DNA of 8,245 bases from an uncultured Lachnospiraceae bacterium (GCA_902797785.1 CADBUD010000269.1:1-8245); one strand, 5' to 3'. Positions 1-6,049 are shown, counted from the first letter of the stretch. Translations and numbers: made by a program. Notes: generated by a model not told the origin, from the sequence alone.

Positions 1-23
1 GAAGTCAAAATGACTAAAAAATC

Positions 24-52
24 TTTACTTTTTCTGGGAAATTTGGTAAGAT
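24..52 (+). promoter_or_regulatory. candidate promoter of pgi
   Basis: A sigma-A type promoter can be read here. The -35 is TTTACT (24-29), the spacer is 17 bases, and the -10 is TAAGAT (47-52) preceded by TGG, which gives an extended -10 (TGnTAAGAT). Each hexamer matches the consensus at 4 of 6 positions, and the extended -10 adds weight. Transcription would start near 59, leaving a leader of about 34 bases before the pgi start. Sequence upstream of the window is missing, so pgi could also be reached by an upstream promoter. Confidence 0.45.
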
Positions 53-63
53 TAATGCATTAA
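52..63. promoter_or_regulatory. 12-bp perfect palindrome at the presumed pgi transcription start
   Basis: TTAATGCATTAA is a perfect 12-bp palindrome. It begins at the last base of the candidate -10 and spans the predicted start point, a position where repressors often bind. It is also flanked by two TAAGAT copies (47-52 and 61-66). I do not recognise it as the site of a known regulator, and a 12-bp AT-rich palindrome can arise by chance. Confidence 0.3.
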
Positions 64-92
64 GATAAAATTCAAAAAGGAGTGAAAGTAGA

Positions 93-1448
93 ATGTTAGA
101 AAAAGTTACGTTCAGCTATGCAAAAGCAGCACCATTTATCCGGGAGCATGAATTAGAAAACATTAAAAAATCAGTTGCTCTCGCAAAAGAAACTCTGGTA
201 TCCAAAACAGGAGCGGGAAATGATTTCCTTGGCTGGTTGGACCTTCCGGTAGATTATGACAAAGAGGAATTTGACCGGATCAAAAAAGCAGCCAAAAAAA
301 TTCAGTCAGATTCGGAGGTTCTGATCGTTATCGGAATCGGAGGCTCTTATTTAGGAGCGAGGGCAGCGATTGAGTTCCTTCGTCATAATTTCTACAATAT
401 GATTTCCAAAGAGATTCGGGAAACACCAGAGATTTATTTCGTAGGAAACAGCATCAGCAGCACCTATTTGTCCAATTTGATCGACGTGATCGGAGACAGG
501 GACTATTCTGTAAATATTATTTCTAAGTCCGGGACGACGACAGAGCCGGCAATTGCCTTCCGCATTTTTAAAGAAATGCTGGAGCAGAAATATGGAAAAG
601 AAGAAGCAGCAAAGAGGATTTATGCGACGACGGATAAAGCAAGAGGGGCATTGAAAAACCTCTCCAATGAGGAAGGCTATGAGAGCTTTGTGGTTCCTGA
701 TGATGTCGGCGGACGCTTCTCTGTGTTGACCGCTGTCGGACTTCTTCCGATTGCAGTCAGCGGTGCGAATATCGATCAGCTGATGAAGGGGGCACAGGAA
801 GGAAGAAAGCTTGCGCTTGAAAGTGAATTTGAAGAAAATGACGCACTTCTTTATGCAGCAGTCAGAAACCTTCTTTTAAGAAAGGGAAAGACCGTGGAGA
901 TCTTGGCAAACTATGAGCCAAGCCTTCATTATATTTCCGAATGGTGGAAGCAGCTCTATGGAGAGAGCGAAGGAAAGGATCAGAAGGGAATCTTCCCGGC
1001 TTCAGTCGATTTGACGACAGATCTTCACTCGATGGGACAGTTCATTCAGGATGGAAACCGCATCTTATTTGAAACCGTAATGAATGTTGAAACATCCAGA
1101 TGTGATCTGACGATTAAAAAAGAAGACGTCGATTTGGACGGATTAAATTATCTGGCAGGAAAGACCGTTGATTTTGTCAATAAGAGCGCGATGAACGGAA
1201 CCATACTGGCACATACCGACGGCAATGTTCCAAATCTTGTCATCAACATTCCGATACAGAATGAATTTTTTCTGGGTGAGCTGTTCTATTTCTTCGAGTT
1301 TGCTTGTGGCGTGAGTGGATATCTTCTCGGAGTAAATCCATTCAACCAGCCGGGAGTAGAAAGCTACAAGAAAAATATGTTCGCTCTTCTTGGAAAACCG
1401 GGATATGAAAATGAGAGAGAGGAACTCTTAAAGAGATTAGAGAACTAA
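93..1448 (+). CDS. pgi: glucose-6-phosphate isomerase
   Basis: Pgi interconverts glucose 6-phosphate and fructose 6-phosphate in the cytoplasm, at the entry to glycolysis and in gluconeogenesis. The 451 residues match the length of the short Gram-positive Pgi type. Two SIS sugar-phosphate domains are seen, with GIGGSYLGAR at 81-90 and the phosphate-binding loop SKSGTTTEP at 144-152. The family signatures are present as DDVGGRFS (203-210) and FNQPGVESYK (417-426). The catalytic residues expected from the Bacillus enzyme are all in place: Glu291 (in ESEGK), His312 (in DLHS) and Lys426, so the enzyme should be active. The ATG at 93 follows a strong AAAAGGAGTG site (about 75-84). A terminator closes the unit downstream, so pgi appears to be transcribed apart from the next gene. 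Confidence 0.98.
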   Translation: MLEKVTFSYAKAAPFIREHELENIKKSVALAKETLVSKTGAGNDFLGWLDLPVDYDKEEFDRIKKAAKKIQSDSEVLIVIGIGGSYLGARAAIEFLRHNFYNMISKEIRETPEIYFVGNSISSTYLSNLIDVIGDRDYSVNIISKSGTTTEPAIAFRIFKEMLEQKYGKEEAAKRIYATTDKARGALKNLSNEEGYESFVVPDDVGGRFSVLTAVGLLPIAVSGANIDQLMKGAQEGRKLALESEFEENDALLYAAVRNLLLRKGKTVEILANYEPSLHYISEWWKQLYGESEGKDQKGIFPASVDLTTDLHSMGQFIQDGNRILFETVMNVETSRCDLTIKKEDVDLDGLNYLAGKTVDFVNKSAMNGTILAHTDGNVPNLVINIPIQNEFFLGELFYFFEFACGVSGYLLGVNPFNQPGVESYKKNMFALLGKPGYENEREELLKRLEN

Positions 1449-1520
1449 AAAATGCAGCGCATAATGTACAGGTTATTTTCGCACAGTTCCTAACAAAAAC
1501 TGGAAAAAGCAGCAGAGAGA

Positions 1521-1572
1521 TGGTCCTGCACTGGAAAGGCAAAACGCCTGACAGTGCGGGCCAGCTTTTTTT
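1521..1572 (+). terminator. intrinsic terminator after pgi
   Basis: The left arm (1521-1533, TGGTCCTGCACTG) pairs with the right arm (1552-1563, CAGTGCGGGCCA), with one G-U pair and one bulged T. A second small stem, AGGC/GCCT (1537-1540 with 1546-1549), lies inside the loop. A run of seven T begins at 1566. This is a textbook Rho-independent terminator, about 73 bases after the pgi stop. An extra T-run follows at 1578-1585. Confidence 0.92.
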
Positions 1573-1610
1573 ATATCTTTTTTTTCTGTATGGTAACCAT
1601 TCACAGTCAA

Positions 1611-1639
1611 TTCACCTTTTTTCATCTGATGCATACGAT
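1611..1639 (+). promoter_or_regulatory. weak candidate promoter of the NlpC/P60 gene
   Basis: TTCACC (1611-1616) and TACGAT (1634-1639) are 17 bases apart and each matches the sigma-A consensus at 4 of 6 positions. This is the best pair between the pgi terminator and the next gene, which needs its own promoter if the terminator is efficient. An 11-base inverted repeat, ATGGT-A-ACCAT (1590-1600), lies just upstream. Its role is unknown. Confidence 0.3.
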
Positions 1640-1676
1640 TAAAATAAGAACAGTCAGCGGAATGGACGGGGAAAAT

Positions 1677-2402
1677 ATGGAGCAAATTTCAAAACCGACG
1701 TTAAAGCAGATGCTGAAGACGGCGATGCTTCCAATGGGAAAGACGATGTATATTTATGGGGGCGGATGGAATGAAACGGACAGTGGCGCGGGAGAGGATG
1801 CTTTGAGAATCGGTGTAAATCCACAATGGGAGGCGTTTTTTGAGCAGCAGGATGGAAGCTATCAATACCAGAAATACCGTTATCGGTCAGGAAAAGGGCT
1901 GGACTGTTCCGGATATTTAGGCTGGCTCTTTTATAATTTATTCCATGAGAAACAGAGCAGAGAGGAACGCTATGTCTATAAAGCAGCAGAAATTGCCTGG
2001 GAATATGCAAAAAAAGGATGGGGCACCTTTACGCCAAAGTCGGAGGTCAGAGACTATCGGTGCGGAGATATTATGAGCTGTGAGGATGGGCATGTTTATC
2101 TTGTGTTCGGAAGCTGCGAGGATGGAAGCGTGGTCCTTTTGCATGCAAGTCCGCCGGGAATCCAGATTTCCGGAACAGTAACTCCGAAGGGGGAAAAAGA
2201 AAGCGAAGCTGTTCGGCTAGCGGAACAGATCATGCGTCAGAGATTTCCTAAGTGGTTCATGAAATATCCGAAAAATCTGAGAGGAATCAGCTATCTAAAG
2301 GATTATCATCAGATGAGATGGGATTTAAAGGGAGGAGTCATGGCAGATCCGGAAGGTTTTCGTTGGATGAACGCTTATGAGATTGCAGAAAAAATGGAAT
2401 GA
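1677..2402 (+). CDS. NlpC/P60-like cysteine peptidase, no signal peptide
   Basis: This 241-residue protein has the order of landmarks of the NlpC/P60 fold, whose members usually cut peptide bonds in the peptidoglycan stem. An aromatic-glycine stretch MYIYGGGWN (24-32) resembles the family YxWGG segment. LDCSGYLGW (75-83) carries the likely nucleophile Cys77. GHVYLVFG (138-145) carries the likely His139, and His156 in LLHAS may be the third member. The stretch between GGGW and DCSG is about 45 residues, longer than usual. No signal peptide or anchor is seen from this start, so secretion is unsupported and another cysteine-peptidase or amidase role is possible. In-frame starts exist at 1554, 1590, 1629 and 1662. 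The 1554 GTG lies in the terminator stem, so it is rejected. The 1677 ATG is preceded by GGACGGGG (1664-1671). The 1662 ATG is the main alternative. Confidence 0.72.
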   Translation: MEQISKPTLKQMLKTAMLPMGKTMYIYGGGWNETDSGAGEDALRIGVNPQWEAFFEQQDGSYQYQKYRYRSGKGLDCSGYLGWLFYNLFHEKQSREERYVYKAAEIAWEYAKKGWGTFTPKSEVRDYRCGDIMSCEDGHVYLVFGSCEDGSVVLLHASPPGIQISGTVTPKGEKESEAVRLAEQIMRQRFPKWFMKYPKNLRGISYLKDYHQMRWDLKGGVMADPEGFRWMNAYEIAEKME

Positions 2403-2430
2403 GCAGAGGGGGTTCACCAATGGCAGAAGA

Positions 2431-2499
2431 CAAATATCATGCGTATGACGCAAAAGCGATATTCGTTATGGATATTGCCTGCTGTGCGCATGATATTTG
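2431..2499. repeat. 13-bp perfect inverted repeat element
   Basis: CAAATATCATGCG (2431-2443) is exactly repeated in inverted form as CGCATGATATTTG (2487-2499). In RNA the stem extends by four more pairs (2444-2447 with 2483-2486) using G-U wobbles, giving about 17 bp. A small stem-loop, CGC-AAAA-GCG (2449-2458), sits in the loop. No T-run follows, so it is not an ordinary terminator. It could be a palindromic repeat element, a small MITE-like remnant, or an RNA structure that protects the 3' end of the upstream mRNA. No target-site duplication is evident at its edges. Confidence 0.6.
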
Positions 2500-2575
2500 A
2501 TGATTGCTTCTGGGGGTGTTCACTGTTCAGGAGTGAAAAATCCGGAATCGGCAGCTTAGAAAAATAATATCTAGA

Positions 2576-2593
2576 TTGTTAAAAAAATCACAA
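2576..2593. promoter_or_regulatory. candidate Rex operator 1 upstream of thl
   Basis: TTGTTAAAAAAATCACAA matches the Rex consensus TTGTTAA-N4-TTAACAA at 12 of 14 defined positions: all seven on the left and five of seven on the right. Rex is the NADH/NAD-sensing repressor of fermentation genes in Clostridia, and thl and crt-bcd operons are known targets in several species. The site lies about 96 bases upstream of candidate promoter P1. The surrounding DNA is AT-rich, which raises the chance of a random match, but a second near-copy lies at 2782-2799. Confidence 0.5.
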
Positions 2594-2689
2594 TGTTTTC
2601 TTTGGAAGCGATAAAATAAAATTAGAACGACGAAGCCGTGAATTGTAACTAAGAGAGAGAAAAAAACGACAAAAAATATAGAATACTAG

Positions 2690-2718
2690 TTGCAATTGCC
2701 AAAATAATGTGATAAGAT
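2690..2718 (+). promoter_or_regulatory. candidate thl promoter P1
   Basis: TTGCAA (2690-2695) is followed after exactly 17 bases by TAAGAT (2713-2718). TGA precedes the -10, which makes it an extended -10 of the same TGnTAAGAT form as the candidate pgi promoter. Transcription would start near 2725 and give a leader of about 230 bases. The -35 overlaps a small palindrome, GCAATTGC (2692-2699). Confidence 0.45.
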
Positions 2719-2726
2719 GTTGTTTG

Positions 2727-2749
2727 AATCCAATTGTTTTCTTTGGATT
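2727..2749 (+). repeat. 7-bp hairpin within a 13-base direct repeat
   Basis: AATCCAA (2727-2733) pairs with TTGGATT (2743-2749) around a 9-base loop, at the very 5' end of a transcript from P1. The loop and right arm belong to a 13-base sequence, TGTTTTCTTTGGA (2735-2747), that occurs identically at 2594-2606, just after Rex-like site 1. The earlier copy lacks the matching left arm, so only the second copy can form the hairpin. Function is unknown. Confidence 0.4.
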
Positions 2750-2781
2750 ATGGAGTGAATCTGTTTTTGTTTCTGACGAGA

Positions 2782-2799
2782 TTGTTAAAAAAATATCAA
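2782..2799. promoter_or_regulatory. candidate Rex operator 2 upstream of thl
   Basis: TTGTTAAAAAAATATCAA also matches the Rex consensus at 12 of 14 defined positions, again with a perfect left half and five of seven on the right. It shares the exact 16-base sequence AGATTGTTAAAAAAAT with site 1 (2573-2588 and 2779-2794). It lies about 63 bases downstream of the P1 -10 and 88 bases upstream of the P2 -10, where it could act as a roadblock to P1 transcripts or together with site 1. Confidence 0.5.
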
Positions 2800-2887
2800 T
2801 CAATAAAAAAACAGCTTTCCATCGTTTTGTGGCAGAGAATCGTCAGATTAGTAACAGGAAAGTCACAAAAAATCCATAGGTAACGGT

Positions 2888-2893
2888 TATAAT
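2888..2893 (+). promoter_or_regulatory. candidate thl promoter P2 (-10 element)
   Basis: A perfect TATAAT is found 64 bases before the thl start. No good -35 lies at the normal distance; the nearest resemblance is GTCACA (2862-2867), 20 bases upstream. The -10 is part of a small inverted repeat, TTATA-N7-TATAA (2887-2903). If used, transcription starts near 2900. A promoter with a strong -10 and a poor -35 may depend on an activator, but AT-rich DNA gives chance TATAAT matches. Confidence 0.4.
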
Positions 2894-2956
2894 AGTTCTA
2901 TAAGAGGCGTTTTAAAGTTAATAGTAAAAAATAAAGAAAGCATGGAGGTTAAGGTA

Positions 2957-4141
2957 ATGGCAAGAAAAGTAGTTTTAGCAGGAGCATGTCGTACAGCAAT
3001 CGGTAAAATGGGCGGAGCGCTCAGCAATACCCCGGCAGTAGATCTCGGAGCAATCGTGATCAAAGAAGCGTTGAATCGCGCAGGCGTAAAGCCGGAGCAG
3101 GTAGACGAAGTAATGATGGGATGCGTTATTCAGGCAGCACAGGGACAGAACCCGGCTCGTCAGTCCGCAATTAAGGCAGGACTTCCGGTAGAGGTTCCGG
3201 CATTCACATTAAACGTTGTCTGCGGTTCCGGCTTAAAGTGTGTCAATGAGGCAGCAAATATGATCATGGCTGGACAGGCTGATGTTGTTGTTGCCGGTGG
3301 TATGGAGAATATGTCCATGGCACCATTCGCATTAAAGAAAGCACGTTTTGGATATCGTATGTTCAATGGCGAGCTCATTGATACGATGGTAAATGACGCA
3401 TTATGGGATGCATTCAATAACTATCACATGATGATTACAGCAGAAAATGTATGTGATCAGTATGGCATCACAAGAGAAGAGCTTGACCAGTTCGCTGCAA
3501 ACAGCCAGAATAAATGTGAGGCTGCAAGAAATGAAGGCAAGTTCAAAGACGAGATCGTTCCTGTTCCGGTAAAAGTAAAGAAAGAAACAGTTATGTTCGA
3601 TACAGATGAAGGTCCTCGTGCAGGCGTGACACCGGAGAGCCTTGCAGGTCTTCGCTGCGCTTCCGGAAAAGAGGGTGGTCTTGTGACCGCAGGAAATGCT
3701 TCCGGTATCAATGATGGAGCAGCTGCTATTGTAGTCATGAGCGAGGAAAAAGCAAAAGAGCTCGGTGTGACACCGATGGCTACCTTTGTAGCAGGAGCTC
3801 TTGGCGGAGTAGATCCAAAGATCATGGGTGTTGGTCCGGTTCCGGCTTCCCAGAAAGCAATGAAGATCGCTGGTCTTACCATCGACGATATCGATTTGGT
3901 AGAGGCAAATGAGGCATTCGCTGCACAGTCTATCGCAGTTGCCAGAGATTTAAAATTCGATATGAGCAAAGTAAACGTAAATGGTGGAGCTATTGCCCTT
4001 GGCCACCCGGTAGGAGCGTCTGGATGCCGTATCCTTGTTACCCTGCTTCATGAGATGCAGAAGAGAGATGCGAAGAAAGGTCTCGCTACTCTGTGTATTG
4101 GCGGTGGAATGGGCTGCGCTACGATCGTTGAAAGAGATTGA
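2957..4141 (+). CDS. thl: acetyl-CoA acetyltransferase (thiolase)
   Basis: Thl condenses two acetyl-CoA into acetoacetyl-CoA, the first committed step to butyryl-CoA, in the cytoplasm. The 394 residues match the family length. The nucleophile is Cys89 in NVVCGSG. NEAFAAQ lies at 318-324, His350 in GGAIALGHPVGASG, and the second catalytic cysteine Cys380 in CIGGGMGCA, so all thiolase active-site parts are present. An upstream in-frame ATG exists at 2942, but its own bases overlap the ribosome binding site GGAGG (2944-2948) that sits 8 bases before the ATG at 2957. The 2957 start gives MARKVVLAGACRTAIG, a typical thiolase N-terminus. Two candidate promoters and two Rex-like sites lie upstream. 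A strong terminator follows about 107 bases after the stop, so thl may be expressed partly apart from crt-hbd-bcd-etfBA. Confidence 0.97.
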   Translation: MARKVVLAGACRTAIGKMGGALSNTPAVDLGAIVIKEALNRAGVKPEQVDEVMMGCVIQAAQGQNPARQSAIKAGLPVEVPAFTLNVVCGSGLKCVNEAANMIMAGQADVVVAGGMENMSMAPFALKKARFGYRMFNGELIDTMVNDALWDAFNNYHMMITAENVCDQYGITREELDQFAANSQNKCEAARNEGKFKDEIVPVPVKVKKETVMFDTDEGPRAGVTPESLAGLRCASGKEGGLVTAGNASGINDGAAAIVVMSEEKAKELGVTPMATFVAGALGGVDPKIMGVGPVPASQKAMKIAGLTIDDIDLVEANEAFAAQSIAVARDLKFDMSKVNVNGGAIALGHPVGASGCRILVTLLHEMQKRDAKKGLATLCIGGGMGCATIVERD

Positions 4142-4248
4142 TCATAAATGGATGCAGGCATAGCCTGAAGAAGATAGGAATGTTTTTTATGAGATGCTGA
4201 ATCAGCAAAAATGGTGAAAAATCTTTTGGCGGCGTAGTTAGAGTGATG

Positions 4249-4288
4249 AGAGAACAGGCTGTCAGAAAGGACAGCCTGTTCTCTTTTT
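4249..4288 (+). terminator. intrinsic terminator between thl and crt
   Basis: AGAGAACAGGCTGTC (4249-4263) and GACAGCCTGTTCTCT (4270-4284) form a perfect 15-bp stem with a 6-base loop (AGAAAG), followed directly by T residues to 4288. The T-tail is short, with four T after the stem plus the stem's own last T, so some readthrough is plausible. Its place inside the butyrate cluster suggests that it lowers expression of the downstream genes relative to thl. Confidence 0.88.
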
Positions 4289-4296
4289 GATAAAGG

Positions 4297-4320
4297 ATGG
4301 GAAACAAATGTGTTTCCTAT
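4297..4320. promoter_or_regulatory. 24-base near-perfect palindrome upstream of crt
   Basis: ATGGGAAACA (4297-4306) and TGTTTCCTAT (4311-4320) are inverted copies with one mismatch around a 4-base centre (AATG). The right end touches TATATA (4318-4323), a possible -10 with no recognisable -35. The palindrome covers the place where a -35 would be, which would suit an activator or repressor site for a crt promoter. As RNA it would be a 10-bp hairpin without a T-tail. It does not fit the Rex or CcpA consensus and I do not recognise it. Confidence 0.45.
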
Positions 4321-4365
4321 ATACCTGCATCGACGCCACAAAGGTCAGAAAGGAGAATAACTACC

Positions 4366-5154
4366 ATGGGTTTTGTAGATTATGAGGTAGACGGAGCGGT
4401 TGCTACCATTACGATCAACCGTCCAAAGGCATTAAACGCATTAAATAGTCAGGTGTTAGATGATTTAAATGCTGTATTAGACGGGGTGGACATCAATACA
4501 GTCAGATGTGTGATCTTAACAGGAGCAGGGGAAAAATCCTTTGTTGCCGGAGCAGATATCGGAGAAATGAGCACCCTAACAAAAGCAGAAGGTGAAGCAT
4601 TCGGAAAGAAAGGAAATGATGTTTTCCGTAAATTAGAAACTCTTCCGGTTCCGACAATCGCAGCAGTAAACGGCTTTGCCCTCGGTGGCGGATGTGAGAT
4701 TTCCATGAGTTGTGATATCAGGATCTGTTCAGACAATGCTTTGTTTGGACAGCCTGAGGTCGGATTGGGAATCACACCGGGCTTTGGCGGAACACAGCGT
4801 CTGGCAAGAATCGTTGGCGTGGGAATCGCAAAACAGCTGATCTATACGGCCAGAAATATCAAAGCAGACGAGGCATACCGCATCGGTCTTGTCAATGCAG
4901 TCTATCCACAGGAAGAGCTTCTTCCGGCTGCGAAAAAGATGGCAGAGACCATTGCAAAAAATGCTCCGATTGCAGTTCGCAACTGCAAAAAGGCAATCAA
5001 TGACGGGCTTCAGGTAAATATTGATGATGCCCTTGTGATTGAGGAAAAGTTGTTCGGAGACTGCTTCGAGACAGAGGATCAAAAAGCAGGAATGGGAAAT
5101 TTCTTGGCTCCAAAGGAGCAGAAAGTAAAAGTTGTTCCATTTAAGAATTGCTAA
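4366..5154 (+). CDS. crt: 3-hydroxybutyryl-CoA dehydratase (crotonase)
   Basis: Crt dehydrates 3-hydroxybutyryl-CoA to crotonyl-CoA, the third step of the butyryl-CoA route. The 262 residues fit the enoyl-CoA hydratase family. AGADIGEM (61-68) and ALGGGCE (105-111) form the CoA-binding and oxyanion-hole regions. The two catalytic glutamates expected from the rat enzyme are Glu111 (in GGGCE) and Glu131 (in GQPE), followed by GLGITPGFGGTQRL (133-146). The reading frame stays open upstream to an ATG at 4297, but that codon lies in the palindrome and has no ribosome binding site. AAAGGAG (4349-4355), ten bases before 4366, supports the start used here and gives the usual family N-terminus. Hbd follows after 55 bases with no terminator seen, which suggests cotranscription of crt through etfA. 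Confidence 0.96.
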   Translation: MGFVDYEVDGAVATITINRPKALNALNSQVLDDLNAVLDGVDINTVRCVILTGAGEKSFVAGADIGEMSTLTKAEGEAFGKKGNDVFRKLETLPVPTIAAVNGFALGGGCEISMSCDIRICSDNALFGQPEVGLGITPGFGGTQRLARIVGVGIAKQLIYTARNIKADEAYRIGLVNAVYPQEELLPAAKKMAETIAKNAPIAVRNCKKAINDGLQVNIDDALVIEEKLFGDCFETEDQKAGMGNFLAPKEQKVKVVPFKNC

Positions 5155-5209
5155 AAACAGAATATAGATAGAAATATATAGAAGAATCAAATAAAATGGA
5201 GGTTAAATC

Positions 5210-6049
5210 ATGAAAGTAGGTATTATTGGTGCAGGAACCATGGGTTCCGGAATTGCTCAGGCATTCGCTCAGACAGAAGGATACGAAGTTGTATTGTGTG
5301 ACATTAACGAGGAGTTCGCTGCAAACGGAAAAAATAAAATTGCAAAGGGCTTTGAAAAACGTGTTGCCAAAGGAAAAATGGCTCAGGAAGACGCAGACAA
5401 GATTCTTGCAAAGATTACAACAGGAGTAAAGGATATCTGTACAGACTGCGATTTGATCGTAGAGGCTGCTTTAGAGGTAATGGACATTAAGAAACAGACC
5501 TTCAAAGAGCTTCAGGATATCGTAAAAAAGGATTGTATCTTCGCTACCAATACATCTTCTCTTTCCATCACAGAGATTGGTGCCGGCTTAGATCGCCCAA
5601 TCATCGGGATGCATTTCTTTAATCCGGCTCCGGTAATGAAGCTGGTTGAGGTAATTGCTGGTGAGAACACACCGGACGAGCTGGTAGAGCAGATCAAGAA
5701 GATTTCCGAAGAAATCGGAAAGACTCCGGTACAGGTAAATGAGGCAGCAGGCTTCGTTGTTAACAGAATCCTGATTCCAATGATCAATGAAGCAGTAGGC
5801 ATCTATGCAGACGGTGTGGCTTCTGTTGAAGGAATCGATACAGCAATGCAGCTGGGAGCAAATCATCCAATGGGACCTCTGGCATTAGGAGACTTAGTTG
5901 GACTGGATATCTGCCTTGCTATCATGGAGGTTCTCTACAGCGAGACAGGAGATCCGAAATATCGTCCAAATCCATTGTTAAGAAAGATGGTTCGTGCCGG
6001 AAAACTTGGAAGAAAGACCGGAAAAGGATTCTACGACTACAGCAAATAA
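5210..6049 (+). CDS. hbd: 3-hydroxybutyryl-CoA dehydrogenase
   Basis: Hbd reduces acetoacetyl-CoA to 3-hydroxybutyryl-CoA. The N-terminal Rossmann domain starts with GIIGAGTMGSGIA (4-16), and the acidic Asp31 after the second strand (VVLCD) suggests NADH rather than NADPH. Expected catalytic residues are Ser117 (in NTSS), His135 (in MHFFNPAP), Glu147 (in KLVEV) and Asn185 (in GFVVNR). The C-terminal 3HCDH domain runs from about 183 to the end and finishes with the usual GRKTGKGFYDYSK. The protein has 279 residues, close to the usual 282; compared with clostridial forms as I recall them, it lacks about three residues just before IIGMHFF. The ATG is preceded by GGAGG (5198-5202) at 7 bases. It lies between crt and bcd on the same strand. 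Confidence 0.97.
   Translation: MKVGIIGAGTMGSGIAQAFAQTEGYEVVLCDINEEFAANGKNKIAKGFEKRVAKGKMAQEDADKILAKITTGVKDICTDCDLIVEAALEVMDIKKQTFKELQDIVKKDCIFATNTSSLSITEIGAGLDRPIIGMHFFNPAPVMKLVEVIAGENTPDELVEQIKKISEEIGKTPVQVNEAAGFVVNRILIPMINEAVGIYADGVASVEGIDTAMQLGANHPMGPLALGDLVGLDICLAIMEVLYSETGDPKYRPNPLLRKMVRAGKLGRKTGKGFYDYSK

Larger units (their letters stand above)
2403..2956. other. regulatory gap before thl, no convincing gene
   Basis: About 550 bases without a credible protein gene. The first part (to about 2540) holds an inverted repeat at 2431-2499 that covers a 26-codon reading frame. The rest is very AT-rich and holds two Rex-like operators, two pairs of direct repeats and two candidate promoters, each listed separately. 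A possible long-range pairing in the thl leader, TTTTGTGGC (2825-2833) with GTCACAAAA (2862-2870), has one G-U pair and a 28-base loop; its role is unclear. No obvious T-tailed terminator follows the NlpC/P60 gene, so its transcript may continue toward thl. Confidence 0.6.

Noticed and set aside
1554..1676. Longer N-terminus of the NlpC/P60 gene with a hydrophobic signal-like stretch
   Set aside because: The GTG at 1554 lies within the stem of the pgi terminator and the hydrophobic residues come from its T-runs. No ribosome binding site precedes it, and starts at 1662 or 1677 fit better.
2420..2500. 26-codon frame after the NlpC/P60 gene
   Set aside because: It has a passable ribosome binding site but coincides almost exactly with the inverted repeat, and the peptide resembles nothing I know. 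Kept as a finding, not called as a gene.
2588..2803. 71-residue reading frame on the - strand in the thl upstream gap
   Set aside because: It is low-complexity, has no recognisable domain, and overlaps the candidate promoter and operator sequences of thl. It looks like a chance frame in AT-rich DNA.
3457..3969. 170-residue reading frame on the - strand inside thl
   Set aside because: It is a shadow of the thiolase gene, caused by its codon bias. No ribosome binding site or known family.
4155..4206. Two small hairpins after thl (CAGGC-ATA-GCCTG at 4155-4167 and TGCTG-AAT-CAGCA at 4195-4207)
   Set aside because: Stems of only 5 bp with no adjoining T-run; probably not functional terminators, since the strong one follows at 4249.
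4297..4365. Longer crt start at 4297
   Set aside because: The ATG is part of the palindrome, has no ribosome binding site, and adds 23 residues not typical of crotonases. The ATG at 4366 has AAAGGAG upstream.
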